A stretch of 64,000 bases of DNA from NCBI GenBank assembly GCA_036567965.1, contig DATCTN010000019.1, positions 57,410 to 121,409 of the forward strand. Direction: 5' to 3'. A program made the position numbers and the translations under genes. Numbering within the stretch: position 1 is the first letter of the stretch; the number at the start of each line of letters is the position of its first letter. The notes beneath the pieces are model-generated. The model saw only the letters and a program-made list of their open reading frames with translations, did not search any database and was not told the DNA's origin. Origin of the DNA: Candidatus Kryptoniota bacterium. Lineage in GTDB: Bacteria; Bacteroidota; Ignavibacteria; Kryptoniales; JAKASW01. Below, piece by piece: positions 43,591-53,277 of this stretch.

Positions 43591-45828
43591 TTGCTCGCAT
43601 TCTCTCTCTCTTTCTCGTCCGCTGTGGTTGCCCAGGAACGCACCTACATTCTTCGCGGGACTGTCGCCGATTCTCTGTCGGGGGAACGTATTCCGTATGC
43701 GACGGTAAGAATTGAAAAGACCTCTATAGGTACGTATACCAATACAGGCGGTTATTTCGTTTTGCCGAAAATACCAGTAACAGAAAAAAGGGTCGTCGTC
43801 AGCGCTGTCGGATTTAAGGAAAAGATCTTTGTGATAGGAAGCAGTCAGCCCGTAGTGGACGTGACTTTCCAACTTCCTGAGGAACCAACAACACTCTCGA
43901 CGGTCGAAGTCACCGGAGAATATCTCGGACGAATGAAGCCGATTGCGCCGAGCACCACGGTCATCCTCGGGAGAGATATCGAGAAGGCGACGGGGATATT
44001 TAACAACGATCTTGTCCAGGCAATCACACAGCTGCCGGGAGTCGTGACTGTCGGTGGAATATCAAGCCAGTACTATGTGCGCGGAGGTGCGTCGGATCAG
44101 AACCTTGTCACGATCGACGGAATCAGAGTATACAATCTCTTCCACGCTTTCGGACTGTTCAGCTTCGTGGACCCGCTTATCGTGAAGGTCGCCGACATGA
44201 GTACCGGCGGCTTCCAGGCAGAGTACGGCGGGAGACTATCATCCATCCTTAGTGTCGACACAAAGGACGGTGATATGTACAAATACACGGCGGCCGGGAG
44301 TTTCGACCTTCTCTCCTCGGACGTGATGCTAAGCGGCCCACTCCCCCTTAAGGCATTCGAAGGTAATACGTCTTTTATAGGGTTCTTCCGCACATCATTG
44401 TACAAAAACTCGCTGAGACGCTATTTCCAACGAAGCATCCCGTTCCAGTTTTTCGATGGGTTTGGAAAAATAACGAGCAATCTGACTTCGACAGGACACG
44501 TCTCCTTGGAATTCCTGTCGACCGGCGACCAGGTGTCAAGCGAAAATTCTGTCGACCCGGACTTCAACTGGCGTGACGTGGGCTATTCGTTGTCTGGGAA
44601 CTACTTGTTCGGTGATCGCTATAGCTTCGAGTTCTCGGTCTCAAGTTCCATGTATAACGCGGAACAACTTCCGAAATCTTCCAGCTATCTGCACTATGAG
44701 TCGAGCAGTATAGTAGACCCGGCATTCTACGGCGACCTGACTTATTATCCGAGCCCAACAGCACGATTGGACTTCGGTCTTCTCTTCAACTTCCCTGCGT
44801 ACAATTTCACGTTCACTAACGCGTACAACCTTCCCCTCACTGTCGACCAACAGGAGGTGGAACCGAACATGTGGATCAAATACAAATGGGAGGCGATCAA
44901 GAACCTCGAAGTCGAACTTGGATTCCGCATCGACCTATCCAGAACTTTCGAGTACGCGACAGGCGCAGGGAAGGGATATCTTGGCGACCCGAGAGCTACT
45001 TTTACATACAACACCAGCGCAAATTCCTCGATCTACTTTGCGGCGGGCGAATACCATCAGAGGATTATTAGCTTGAACAATGAGGATGACATTTATTCTC
45101 CTTTCGATTTGATCATCTCAATCCCTGACACTGCATCAAATCTCGACGACGAAGAGGCGTTCGAGTACATCCTCGGTGGCCAGGTCTCGCCAATCAATAT
45201 CCTGGAACTGAAAAGTGAACTGTATTACAAGGATTTTACAAAGCTTGTCACTGTCAATCGCGATAAAGTGGATCAGAACGATCCGGATTTCATCCTTGGA
45301 ACGGGTAAGTCCTACGGCCTGGAATTCAGCGGTCAATATGACATCGGCTCATTTTATCTCACAGCGAACTATTCATTCTCCAAAGTAACCAACACTTCGA
45401 ATGGTTTTACTTATACTCCCAGATACGACAGAAGACATCAGCTAAACTTGTCGGCAGGTTTGCAGCCCTTCGACAGATTCTGGATCAGGACTCACTGGGA
45501 ATACGGTTCGGGCCTGCCCTACACCCCCCTTTCGGGATACTATCCACAGCTCCAGCTTAGTCCCGATAATCTCACCGGCTACACGGGAGGCCCTGCGTCG
45601 AACCAGATAGTCTTCGGGGACAAGAATAGCGCGCGAATGTCCGACTACCATCGACTCGACGCAAGCTTTTCCTATGAGGCGAAAGTGCTCGGCCTTGATC
45701 TCACTTCCGAACTAATGCTGATCAACATTTATAATAGAAGTAATGTTTTCTATATTAATAATGTGAGTGGTGATGTCGAATATTCGCTGCCGTTCATTGT
45801 GAACCTCTCTCTGAGTTGGAGGATATAA
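43591..45828 (+). CDS. TonB-dependent receptor paired with the DUF4249 protein
   Basis: A receptor of at least 745 residues: carboxypeptidase-regulatory-like domain (YILRGTVADSLSGERIPYAT), plug (AITQLPGVVTVGGISSQYYV, RGGASDQNLVTIDGIRVYN, STGGFQAEYGGRLSSILSVD) and barrel ending PFIVNLSLSWRI. The TTG at 43591 is only the latest conservative start and leaves a signal peptide without a basic region. Reading upstream in frame to CTG at 43549 gives a proper one with the segment NPRARKLLRFSFLLAFSLS. That CTG overlaps the previous stop as CTGA, like the ATGA couplings elsewhere. I think the CTG is the likely start. The stop overlaps the following gene (TAATG). Confidence 0.88.
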   Translation: MLAFSLSFSSAVVAQERTYILRGTVADSLSGERIPYATVRIEKTSIGTYTNTGGYFVLPKIPVTEKRVVVSAVGFKEKIFVIGSSQPVVDVTFQLPEEPTTLSTVEVTGEYLGRMKPIAPSTTVILGRDIEKATGIFNNDLVQAITQLPGVVTVGGISSQYYVRGGASDQNLVTIDGIRVYNLFHAFGLFSFVDPLIVKVADMSTGGFQAEYGGRLSSILSVDTKDGDMYKYTAAGSFDLLSSDVMLSGPLPLKAFEGNTSFIGFFRTSLYKNSLRRYFQRSIPFQFFDGFGKITSNLTSTGHVSLEFLSTGDQVSSENSVDPDFNWRDVGYSLSGNYLFGDRYSFEFSVSSSMYNAEQLPKSSSYLHYESSSIVDPAFYGDLTYYPSPTARLDFGLLFNFPAYNFTFTNAYNLPLTVDQQEVEPNMWIKYKWEAIKNLEVELGFRIDLSRTFEYATGAGKGYLGDPRATFTYNTSANSSIYFAAGEYHQRIISLNNEDDIYSPFDLIISIPDTASNLDDEEAFEYILGGQVSPINILELKSELYYKDFTKLVTVNRDKVDQNDPDFILGTGKSYGLEFSGQYDIGSFYLTANYSFSKVTNTSNGFTYTPRYDRRHQLNLSAGLQPFDRFWIRTHWEYGSGLPYTPLSGYYPQLQLSPDNLTGYTGGPASNQIVFGDKNSARMSDYHRLDASFSYEAKVLGLDLTSELMLINIYNRSNVFYINNVSGDVEYSLPFIVNLSLSWRI

Positions 45829-47234
45829 TGTTCTCGAAAGTTGGAACTGTCGCCATCTTTAGCATGTCCGTCGCGCTGCTGCATCCGGACACTTCCCGGT
45901 CCCAGAGCAAGTTCTTATCCGCAGTTAATTTTTCCGAATTCAGGTATGATTCTACGCTGACTTGTGTCGAGTTGTATACCGCTTTGTCTCCTGCCAAACT
46001 TGCATTTCACTCCGCAGAAAAAGTGGACACAACGACCGCGCTCGTGGCGTCCGCTAAACTCATTTACCAGTTCACCAATGTCGCGACCGATTCCGCTTTC
46101 ACATTTAGCGATGAAATCCCCATAAGCATATCGGACACGAGCTCCATATCAGGCTCCTCAAAGCTAGTCACAATTACGAGACTTCTATTCCGACCGGGAA
46201 GATATTCAGGAGCGATCTACGCCGAGTTTGGGGACTCAACAACAGTACTTGACAGCGCCAATTTAAGACTCGAAGTGAGAAACTTCCCGGGATCAATGCT
46301 CACACTCTCGGACATTGAGCTCTGTAGCGAGATTTCGAATGAGACATCCGACAAGGACGTGTACGGAAAGAACACGCTTCACGTAGTCCCGAATCCCAAA
46401 GCGATCTACGGCCTTGGAATGCCGGTCCTGAGCAGCTACGCCGAAGTGTATGGGCTCGCCAAAAGAGCTGATTCGACTGAGTACGCTATTACATGGAACG
46501 TTATCGACACATACGGTAGGATTGTGAAGAGCCGTTCGTCTCACGGATTGGGAACCTCTACGAGCCTTGTCGAGCTGGGCTCCATGAATATTTCCGATCT
46601 CGCTTCTGGCAAGTATGCGGTTGAACTCCTCGTCGCGGATTCGGTTTCAAGAGGATCTGCGTTCTCAAGCCAGTACTTCTTCGTGTACAATCCATACGTG
46701 AAACAACCGCCGACCCCCGCGGGAACGAACGTCGATGTCATCTCCTCTCCGTTCTTTACGATGGGAGGCGAAGAGTTGGATGACCTGTTCCACGCCGCCT
46801 CATACCTTGCAAGCCCGCAACAAAGTTCATTCTATCAGAAACTGGAAACACTGGATGCGAAACGAGCTTTCATGGCACAGTTCTGGAACGAACAGAATCG
46901 AAAAGAGGGATTCGGCGGGTTTAATTCCTGGGCTGAGTTTGATAAACGCTTTACATATGTAAACCAGAAGTATAAAACGGCGTTCAGGGCAGGTTGGCTT
47001 ACCGACAGGGGGAGGGTCTATATCGATTATGGGCAACCAGACGATATTGACCGGCATCCAAGCACTGCGGGGAGCAAACCTTATGAAATCTGGAGCTATA
47101 ACGGGATCGAAAATGGAGTGGTGTTCATCTTCGCCGATTTGACAGGTTTCAACAACTACGCTTTGATTCATTCTACTAAACAAGGTGAAGTTGACGATCC
47201 TGACTGGCAAAGATATGTCCAGACAGACCAGTAG
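45828..47234 (+). CDS. GWxTD-domain secreted protein
   Basis: A 468-residue exported protein. A weak signal peptide (MFSKVGTVAIFSMSVALLH) is followed by a beta-rich region (about 40-310). The C-terminal third is a GWxTD domain, named for the GWLTDRGRVYIDYGQPDDI segment, ending near KPYEIWSYNG. This domain is found in Bacteroidota, Ignavibacteria and Gemmatimonadota secreted proteins and has no established activity. The ATG at 45828 uses GGAGG six bases upstream and overlaps the receptor stop by one base, so the DUF4249-like lipoprotein, the receptor and this protein form one unit. A TTG twelve bases earlier is less likely. Confidence 0.85.
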   Translation: MFSKVGTVAIFSMSVALLHPDTSRSQSKFLSAVNFSEFRYDSTLTCVELYTALSPAKLAFHSAEKVDTTTALVASAKLIYQFTNVATDSAFTFSDEIPISISDTSSISGSSKLVTITRLLFRPGRYSGAIYAEFGDSTTVLDSANLRLEVRNFPGSMLTLSDIELCSEISNETSDKDVYGKNTLHVVPNPKAIYGLGMPVLSSYAEVYGLAKRADSTEYAITWNVIDTYGRIVKSRSSHGLGTSTSLVELGSMNISDLASGKYAVELLVADSVSRGSAFSSQYFFVYNPYVKQPPTPAGTNVDVISSPFFTMGGEELDDLFHAASYLASPQQSSFYQKLETLDAKRAFMAQFWNEQNRKEGFGGFNSWAEFDKRFTYVNQKYKTAFRAGWLTDRGRVYIDYGQPDDIDRHPSTAGSKPYEIWSYNGIENGVVFIFADLTGFNNYALIHSTKQGEVDDPDWQRYVQTDQ

Positions 47235-47319
47235 GGCATCACTTCTGTTAATGTGTGATCTGGATGCTTGATTAAATGTCTGCGGGCGTCTAAATTAATT
47301 GGAATTTTCGGAGGTAAAA

Positions 47320-47988
47320 ATGGCAGAGAAAAAATGGTATAACGTTTTCGTTTCCGTAGAGGATGAACAAAAGAAGGCCATTGAAGGCACTTCCACTTCG
47401 GTTTCTACAGAAAAGCCAACGCGTCTAGAAATTGCGGAGCCCGAGCTTGAAGCACCCGTCGCTCGTGTCGGAGAAGAAATGCCGAGCTTTGAGGCCATCT
47501 TCCAGGCGTTCGGTATCAGAGACGCTGCGCATGGATTCACCGTCTACAGGGCTGAAGAGTTGCTCAAAAGCGTTCACCTGAAATCGGCATCTCCGGAAAT
47601 CAAGCGCAGTGCATTGATGGTAGCACTTGAAGCGCTCCGAATTCCTGCTGAGGAGGTCATTCAGGACGCGGTGAAACGTGATAAAGCCCTAACTCAATTC
47701 GAAAAGATTGAAGAGCGTCGTCTCCGCGAACTTGAACAAAAGAAGAGCGATGAGAACAAACGCCTCCAGGAAGAGATGGAGCGGATATTCAATGAGATTC
47801 GCGAAAAAATGGAAGACAACAACACCATCGTGAAAGAGCTTCGCGAGAGATTCCAAACCTGGCAGCAAGACAAGGAGAAAGAAGAACAGAGGTTGTCCAG
47901 CGTACTTCAGTTCTTCGTGGCTCAGGAGCCAACCGATCAGACTCATACCGCGGTCAGACGGAGACGCACCACATCTTCCGATAACTAA
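47320..47988 (+). CDS. Cytosolic coiled-coil protein of unknown function
   Basis: A 222-residue protein without signal peptide or membrane helix. Residues about 55-125 are helical with an acidic, conserved-looking core (EEMPSFEAIFQAFGIRDAAH, then LLKSVHLKSASPEIKRSALM). Residues about 130-195 are a long charged coiled coil rich in E, K and R (RRLRELEQKKSDENKRLQEE). The end is basic with a short RRRRT. The ATG at 47320 has GGAGGT 5 bases upstream. The following gene, an OmpA-domain membrane protein, starts 8 bases later, so the pair probably works together, perhaps tethering something to the envelope. I do not recognise the family. Confidence 0.6.
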   Translation: MAEKKWYNVFVSVEDEQKKAIEGTSTSVSTEKPTRLEIAEPELEAPVARVGEEMPSFEAIFQAFGIRDAAHGFTVYRAEELLKSVHLKSASPEIKRSALMVALEALRIPAEEVIQDAVKRDKALTQFEKIEERRLRELEQKKSDENKRLQEEMERIFNEIREKMEDNNTIVKELRERFQTWQQDKEKEEQRLSSVLQFFVAQEPTDQTHTAVRRRRTTSSDN

Positions 47989-47996
47989 TTCTCAAG

Positions 47997-48581
47997 ATGG
48001 CCCGAGTCAAGATTCAACCGGGAGGCAAGGTGCTGGTTGCTGTAGTCGCACTGGGCGCCTTGCTTTTTCTGTTCTTACAATTAAGGGGTCTATCCAGGAC
48101 CGAAAAGACGCCTGTAGCGTCTCAACCACCTGCATTAAAAAGCAAGACCCCTTCTAACGATAGGAACTCACCTTTGCCTGTTCAGAAAACCGTCGCGCAG
48201 GAACAACACCCTGCCGTGCCCCTGCCGTCGAGCTTTAACCATGTAGGTCCCATCCGTATTTTCTTTGACTTCAATCGTTCGAACGTCAACAAAAACGTTT
48301 ACTGCATCTTCGACTTGATACAGGCATCGCTAGGAAAGAACGCGGCAGGAAGAATAAAAATACGGGTCGAAGGAAATGCTGACTCAATTGGTCCGTCATG
48401 GTACAACATGATTCTTTCTCAAAAGAGAGCTGAGAGGGTGATTGACTCTTTGTCCCGGAGGCTCGCGATACCGAGGGATCGCTTTGAGATCGTAGCAAAC
48501 GGATCCACTAAACCCGTTTCTCCTAATTCCACTTCCGAGGGTAGATCGAACAATAGACGAGTGGAAGTTTCCGTTTTCTGA
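47997..48581 (+). CDS. OmpA-domain peptidoglycan-binding protein with one helix
   Basis: A 194-residue protein. One membrane helix near the N-terminus (about residues 10-30, VLVAVVALGALLFLFLQ) acts as an anchor, a Pro/Ser/Lys-rich linker spans about 35-80, and a C-terminal OmpA domain (about 85-194) binds diaminopimelate in peptidoglycan. The pattern is FFDFNRSNVNKNVYCIFDLI, then RVEGNADSIGPSWYNMILSQ, KRAERVIDSL and SEGRSNNRRVEVSVF. This resembles the periplasmic half of MotB- or TssL/Pal-like anchors. It follows the coiled-coil gene by 8 bases in one operon, so a stator-like or tethering role is conceivable but unproven. Confidence 0.82.
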   Translation: MARVKIQPGGKVLVAVVALGALLFLFLQLRGLSRTEKTPVASQPPALKSKTPSNDRNSPLPVQKTVAQEQHPAVPLPSSFNHVGPIRIFFDFNRSNVNKNVYCIFDLIQASLGKNAAGRIKIRVEGNADSIGPSWYNMILSQKRAERVIDSLSRRLAIPRDRFEIVANGSTKPVSPNSTSEGRSNNRRVEVSVF

Positions 48582-48797
48582 AGAACTTCCCTCGCCCCGG
48601 ACGATTTGATAGTTTCAAGCCTCAACCTGCATTTGTTACTTTGTGATTAAACCGGTGTCATCCGGTGTGGTGTTGCACAACATATTCAAGCGGGCCCTCG
48701 ACAGGATCGTTTGACGCTCAGTCGGGTCTCCAGGCCGACCCGTCGAGACCTTACCTCATTTCAAAAGTCACCCGCCCGCTGATTCATTGGAGAATTA

Positions 48798-50456
48798 ATG
48801 AGAGTAGGACTTCTTTCTGCATTTGTTATGCTCGTTCTCGTTGTGCCGGTCTTCGGCCAGCATAATTATTCTATTCCGGTCGATAACTGGACTTATGATG
48901 TAATACAACAATTGCAGACGAGGGGTTACCTCCTCGATCTGAGCCCGGGATTTAAACCTTACAGGAGGTTGGAAGTCGCTCGAGCGCTCAAGAAATTGTT
49001 GTCCCGCGCCGACTCGTCAAGTCTACCAACATCGGCTCGGTGGCTCATCGGGAAACTCGAGGAAGAGTTCCGTTACGAAATTCATATTCTCGATGCCGAG
49101 TCCGCAAATCCCGACACAGCTTTGCCCGGGGCTCGTGCTTCAGGTGAGGCTTTCCTCAATCTTGTTAAGGGTGACTACAGGAACTTTAAGGTGGCTGATG
49201 GTTTGCGATTCCGCCCCACTCTGCGTGCTGAGTTTGGCTTTGATGCGGGCAATCATTTCTTGCTGTACACTGACGCGACAGTTGATCAGACTCTTCTCGA
49301 TGACACTCTCTATACCGGCTCCACAAAATTCGGACTCAGGGCACTTCATCAACAGGCATATGTCGGCTATTCCGATCGCTACATTGATTTCACTTTCGGA
49401 AGAGATTATCTCTCATGGGGATACGGAAATAACGGAAACGTCTTGGTGTCGACTACCGCCGGCGCCCTGGATCTGGCTTCGATATTTGTGAAAACGTCGG
49501 TGATGAAGTTCAATTGGTTCGTCGCCCAACTGGATACCTTGCCCACGTTCACGCCGGACAAAAATAACTACGAGCCATTCGGTCCGGGCCCCACCTACGG
49601 CAAGCCGACCTTACCTGCGAACAGATACTTGACGGGCTCGAGGTTTGAATTTAATATCGCCGACAAAGTCTTCCTCGGTGCCTTCCAAGCGGCAGTCTTC
49701 GGAGGCCCGAACGCGCCGATCGATCTTGAAATTGTAAATCCTCTCCGGATCACGTACGAGCTAGAGAACAACGATCATAAGAATCTAAACGCTTTTCTTG
49801 GTGCGGACTTTAGCATCTTCTGGCTGAAAGGATTCAATTTCTACGGAGACTTTATGATAGATGATTGGCAGGTGGACCACAAAACCAAAGGAGATCTGAA
49901 ACCTAACCTGTATTCTCTCGACTTAGGTTTGAAAGCGGCAGATGTTCTTGCGGGTCTGGGAGTTTCAGGCACCGATGCGAATCTGCAGTATATGGAGGTG
50001 AGGAACAGGGTTTATAATGAGTATAATTGGAGCAGCTTCGAGAAGCTCCTGCTGAGAAATTACCCGATAGCAAATCCGTATGGAGATGATTTCTGGAACA
50101 TCGACTTGCGATTGTCGCACTGGATTAATCGCGATTGGAAAGTCGGAGCTGAAATTATGCACCTCGAGCACGGCAGCAGCAACGTCTGGGGCTTTTACAC
50201 GATGCCGTGGCTTACAGACCCGAACATAACGCTTCAAACAGGTTACACGGAACCGTTCCCGTACGGCACGATCCAAGTATCGAATATCTTCCAAGTATCA
50301 GCTCTTTATCAACCTTACAATTATCTGTATGGCCAGGCATCATTCAGCTATTCACAGAATCACAATTTCATGTATGTCTCTGGAGTGGACAAAGGTGTAT
50401 TTTCACTAACGCTGACCCTTTACTATGATTTTGCTATCGATATTCCGTTTGAGTAA
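48798..50456 (+). CDS. Wzi-like outer-membrane barrel with SLH-like N-terminus
   Basis: A 552-residue protein with signal peptide (MRVGLLSAFVMLVLVVPVFGQ). Residues about 24-75 (SIPVDNWTYDVIQQLQTRGY ... FKPYRRLEVARALKKLL) resemble an SLH-type helix pair. The rest is a beta barrel with strong YxDFTFGRDYLSWGYG-type strands and the conserved GSRFEFNI and HLEHGSSNV stretches of the capsule assembly Wzi family, ending YYDFAIDIPFE. Wzi anchors capsule on the outer surface, and in other lineages the family is a generic barrel. The ATG at 48798 follows GGAG at 6 bases. It is tightly followed (3-bp gap) by an acyl-CoA carboxylase gene, an unusual partner. Confidence 0.75.
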   Translation: MRVGLLSAFVMLVLVVPVFGQHNYSIPVDNWTYDVIQQLQTRGYLLDLSPGFKPYRRLEVARALKKLLSRADSSSLPTSARWLIGKLEEEFRYEIHILDAESANPDTALPGARASGEAFLNLVKGDYRNFKVADGLRFRPTLRAEFGFDAGNHFLLYTDATVDQTLLDDTLYTGSTKFGLRALHQQAYVGYSDRYIDFTFGRDYLSWGYGNNGNVLVSTTAGALDLASIFVKTSVMKFNWFVAQLDTLPTFTPDKNNYEPFGPGPTYGKPTLPANRYLTGSRFEFNIADKVFLGAFQAAVFGGPNAPIDLEIVNPLRITYELENNDHKNLNAFLGADFSIFWLKGFNFYGDFMIDDWQVDHKTKGDLKPNLYSLDLGLKAADVLAGLGVSGTDANLQYMEVRNRVYNEYNWSSFEKLLLRNYPIANPYGDDFWNIDLRLSHWINRDWKVGAEIMHLEHGSSNVWGFYTMPWLTDPNITLQTGYTEPFPYGTIQVSNIFQVSALYQPYNYLYGQASFSYSQNHNFMYVSGVDKGVFSLTLTLYYDFAIDIPFE

Positions 50457-50459
50457 TCC

Positions 50460-52004
50460 GTGAAGGAAATTCTCCGTCATCTTCAAAAGCTGATCGACCA
50501 GGCGAAGCTCGGGGGCGGTCAAAAAAGAATTGACGACCAGCATGCGAAAGGGAAGCTGACAGCCCGCGAACGCCTCCAGATACTTCTCGACGAGAATTCG
50601 TTTGTGGAACTCGACATGTTCGTGAAGCACCGCTCTCATGATTTCGGTCTGCAGGATCAGCGGGTCGCCGGCGACGGCGTGGTCACAGGCTATGGAAAGA
50701 TAGATGGCAGGCAGGTTATGGTCTACAGTCAGGACTTTACCGTTTTCGGCGGCTCTCTTTCTGAGGCTCACGCCGAGAAGATCTGTAAAGTGATGGACCT
50801 GGCAATGAAGACTGGGGTTCCAATAATTGGACTGAACGATTCCGGGGGCGCAAGAATCCAGGAGGGGGTTGTATCACTCGGTGGATATGCCGACATCTTT
50901 CTACGGAATACATTGGCGAGCGGCGTCGTCCCGCAAATCTCGGCGGTGATGGGTCCATCAGCCGGCGGAGCAGTGTATTCACCAGCGATCACGGACTTCA
51001 TCTTCATGGTCAAGAACACTAGCTACATGTTTGTGACCGGACCGAATGTGGTCAAGACAGTAACTCACGAAGACGTCTCATTCGAGGAACTCGGCGGAGC
51101 GCTCACCCATGCTACAAAGAGTGGAGTTGCACATTTTGCGTGTGAAACCGAGGAAGATTGTCTGCTCGGTATCCGCAGACTCCTTCACTTCCTTCCACAG
51201 AATTATAGGGATGATCCACCTCAAATTCGGACTTCAGACAATCCGAACAGGTCAGATACGGAACTTGACGATCTGATTCCCGATAACCCCAATAAGCCGT
51301 ACGACATGAAAGTGGTGATTTCTCGCGTCGTCGACCGGGATTCCTTCATGGAAGTGCATGAGCTGTTTGCGCAGAACATCATCGTGGGATTTGGACGCTT
51401 GAACGGGAGATCGGTCGGGATAATCGCTAATCAGCCCTCGGTGCTTGCAGGCGTACTCGATAACGACGCCTCCGTAAAAGCGGCGCGCTTCGTAAGATTC
51501 TGCGATGCGTTCAGCATACCACTCCTGGTATTTGAGGACGTTCCTGGCTTCATGCCGGGCACCGAACAGGAGTGGACCGGAATCATAAAGAACGGCGCCA
51601 AACTTCTCTTTGCATTCAGCGAAGCGACTGTTCCAAAAATTACGGTCATCACTCGAAAAGCCTACGGCGGAGCGTACGATGTAATGAACTCCAAACATAT
51701 TCGCGGTGACATGAACTTTGCCTGGCCTTCCGCAGAAATTGCTGTAATGGGACCGAAAGGGGCAGTGGAGATTATATTCAAGAAGGAGATTGAGAAAGCA
51801 GATAACTCCGAGGCGGTCGAATCAAAGCTGATAGCAGATTACGTTTCGAAATTTGCCAACCCATTTATCGCCGCAGAACGCGGGTACGTCGACGAGATCA
51901 TCGTTCCGAGCCAGACCCGTCCTCGCTTGATTCGCGCATTCGAACTGCTGGCGACTAAAGTTGATACCAACCCCAAGAAGAAACATGGAAACATTCCCCT
52001 CTAA
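50460..52004 (+). CDS. Acyl-CoA (propionyl-CoA) carboxylase, beta subunit
   Basis: A 514-residue biotin-dependent carboxyltransferase. It reads as both halves of the CT fold: [74 protein letters not shown], then in the C-half [52 protein letters not shown] and [13 protein letters not shown]. The family includes propionyl-CoA carboxylase beta, methylcrotonyl-CoA carboxylase and methylmalonyl-CoA decarboxylase; PccB/MmdA-type is the best match. Its product methylmalonyl-CoA would enter the mutase at 8140. The biotin-carboxylase/carrier subunit is not adjacent. GTG start at 50460, three bases after the Wzi-like stop. Confidence 0.9.
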   Translation: MKEILRHLQKLIDQAKLGGGQKRIDDQHAKGKLTARERLQILLDENSFVELDMFVKHRSHDFGLQDQRVAGDGVVTGYGKIDGRQVMVYSQDFTVFGGSLSEAHAEKICKVMDLAMKTGVPIIGLNDSGGARIQEGVVSLGGYADIFLRNTLASGVVPQISAVMGPSAGGAVYSPAITDFIFMVKNTSYMFVTGPNVVKTVTHEDVSFEELGGALTHATKSGVAHFACETEEDCLLGIRRLLHFLPQNYRDDPPQIRTSDNPNRSDTELDDLIPDNPNKPYDMKVVISRVVDRDSFMEVHELFAQNIIVGFGRLNGRSVGIIANQPSVLAGVLDNDASVKAARFVRFCDAFSIPLLVFEDVPGFMPGTEQEWTGIIKNGAKLLFAFSEATVPKITVITRKAYGGAYDVMNSKHIRGDMNFAWPSAEIAVMGPKGAVEIIFKKEIEKADNSEAVESKLIADYVSKFANPFIAAERGYVDEIIVPSQTRPRLIRAFELLATKVDTNPKKKHGNIPL

Positions 52005-52112
52005 TTCGTTCGGTCTTGGCAATCAGGTCGCGAAAACTGTGCGGGGTGCATGAATGAAACTCCAATTTCAGCATTGATCCGTAATACCCACACCTGATAT
52101 CTGGTATTTGAT

Positions 52113-53096
52113 CTATTTTATCCATCCATTATCCCTGTACCACTTTATTGTGTTCTCAATTCCAGACTCGAGCGTCAACTTCGACACAAATCCAATTTCA
52201 CGTTTTGCCTTGTCGGCGCTGCAAGTCCAGTTCGACTGAACGCCGTCCCGTGCCTTTTCAATGTTGATGAGAGCCGCTTTTCCTCTCGCCTTCGCTGAGA
52301 GCTCGCTGATGGCGGCGATCGTGTAAAGTGCGAACTCGGGAATCCTGACGGGAATCGCCCACCTGTCCAAACAGCGCTTTGCGATGTCGCCGAACACAAC
52401 CCAGTCGTATACCTCTTGGTTCGATATGAAGTAAATCTCACCGGCTGCACGCGGATGTTCCGCAGCGGCGATGATGCCGTCCACAAGATCGTACGCGTGC
52501 ACGAAGCTCAATATTTTCCGCTTGAATCCCGATAACGGAACGATGTGTTTGTTCACCGAGTTGAAGAACTCGAATACATCCTTGTCCCTGGGTCCGTAAA
52601 CGGCGGGCGGGCGGACAATTGTTATCGGCAGCTGACGCATCCTGACAAGGCATTCCTTCTCCGCTTCCATCTTACTTTTGCCGTAAGTGGTGATGGGATG
52701 ATACGGTGTAGTCTCGTCCACCGGTGACGATCCATCACCCGGCCCCACGGCTGTCAGGCTGCTTGCGTATATGAATCTCGTGATGCTTGAGTTATATCTC
52801 TCAATAGAGGTCAAGAGATTCTTTGTCGATTCATGATTGCCCCTGTAATATCCGGCCTTGTCCTTTGACTTAGTGACGCCGGCGATGTGGTACACATGGT
52901 CCACTCCTGCGACCGCATCTCGAAGCTTTTCCGGGTCGGCAAAGTCGCCATTTACCAGTTCAACATTCAAGTCGTTGATGTATTCCAGTTTCGTCGAGCT
53001 TCTGATGAGGCATCGAACACTGTACCCGCGTGCGAGAAGCTTTTCTACAAGATGACTTCCAATGAATCCGGTAGATCCGGTCACCAATGCTTTCAT
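52113..53096 (-). CDS. NAD-dependent epimerase/dehydratase (extended SDR)
   Basis: A 327-residue extended short-chain dehydrogenase. The Rossmann motif TGSTGFIGSHL is at residues 7-17, the active-site YGKSK (YxxxK) near residue 138, and the nearby Ser is in IYASSLTAVGPGD. Typical substrates are nucleotide sugars or related NAD-linked epimerisation; a dihydroflavonol-reductase-like or hopanoid-associated sugar-epimerase (HpnA) branch is also possible from the PVDETTPYHPITTYGKSK context. It stands alone on the minus strand, convergent with the carboxylase and divergent from asnS. Substrate cannot be fixed from sequence. Confidence 0.87.
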   Translation of the reverse strand: MKALVTGSTGFIGSHLVEKLLARGYSVRCLIRSSTKLEYINDLNVELVNGDFADPEKLRDAVAGVDHVYHIAGVTKSKDKAGYYRGNHESTKNLLTSIERYNSSITRFIYASSLTAVGPGDGSSPVDETTPYHPITTYGKSKMEAEKECLVRMRQLPITIVRPPAVYGPRDKDVFEFFNSVNKHIVPLSGFKRKILSFVHAYDLVDGIIAAAEHPRAAGEIYFISNQEVYDWVVFGDIAKRCLDRWAIPVRIPEFALYTIAAISELSAKARGKAALINIEKARDGVQSNWTCSADKAKREIGFVSKLTLESGIENTIKWYRDNGWIK

Positions 53097-53216
53097 GAAT
53101 AAACAGCCTTTCGTTGAACATGAATTTAATTAATCAAGGGCATCTAAAACAAAATTTCACGACAGGACGGGTTCCGTCATCAACTATATTGCGCGTAGAA
53201 TCCGGTGAGACAATAA

Positions 53217-53247
53217 TTGAACTCGTAAGGCACGTAGATTATATTTG
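53217..53247 (+). promoter_or_regulatory. Promoter-like site for asnS
   Basis: TTGAAC at 53217-53222, 17-nt spacer and TATATTTG at 53240-53247. The downstream element matches the Bacteroidota -7 consensus TAnnTTTG exactly, and the upstream one fits a -33/-35 box. The predicted start is about 25 bases before the ATG at 53278. Confidence 0.6.
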
Positions 53248-53277
53248 TAATCGCTAATTAGAGCACTGGAGATTCGA

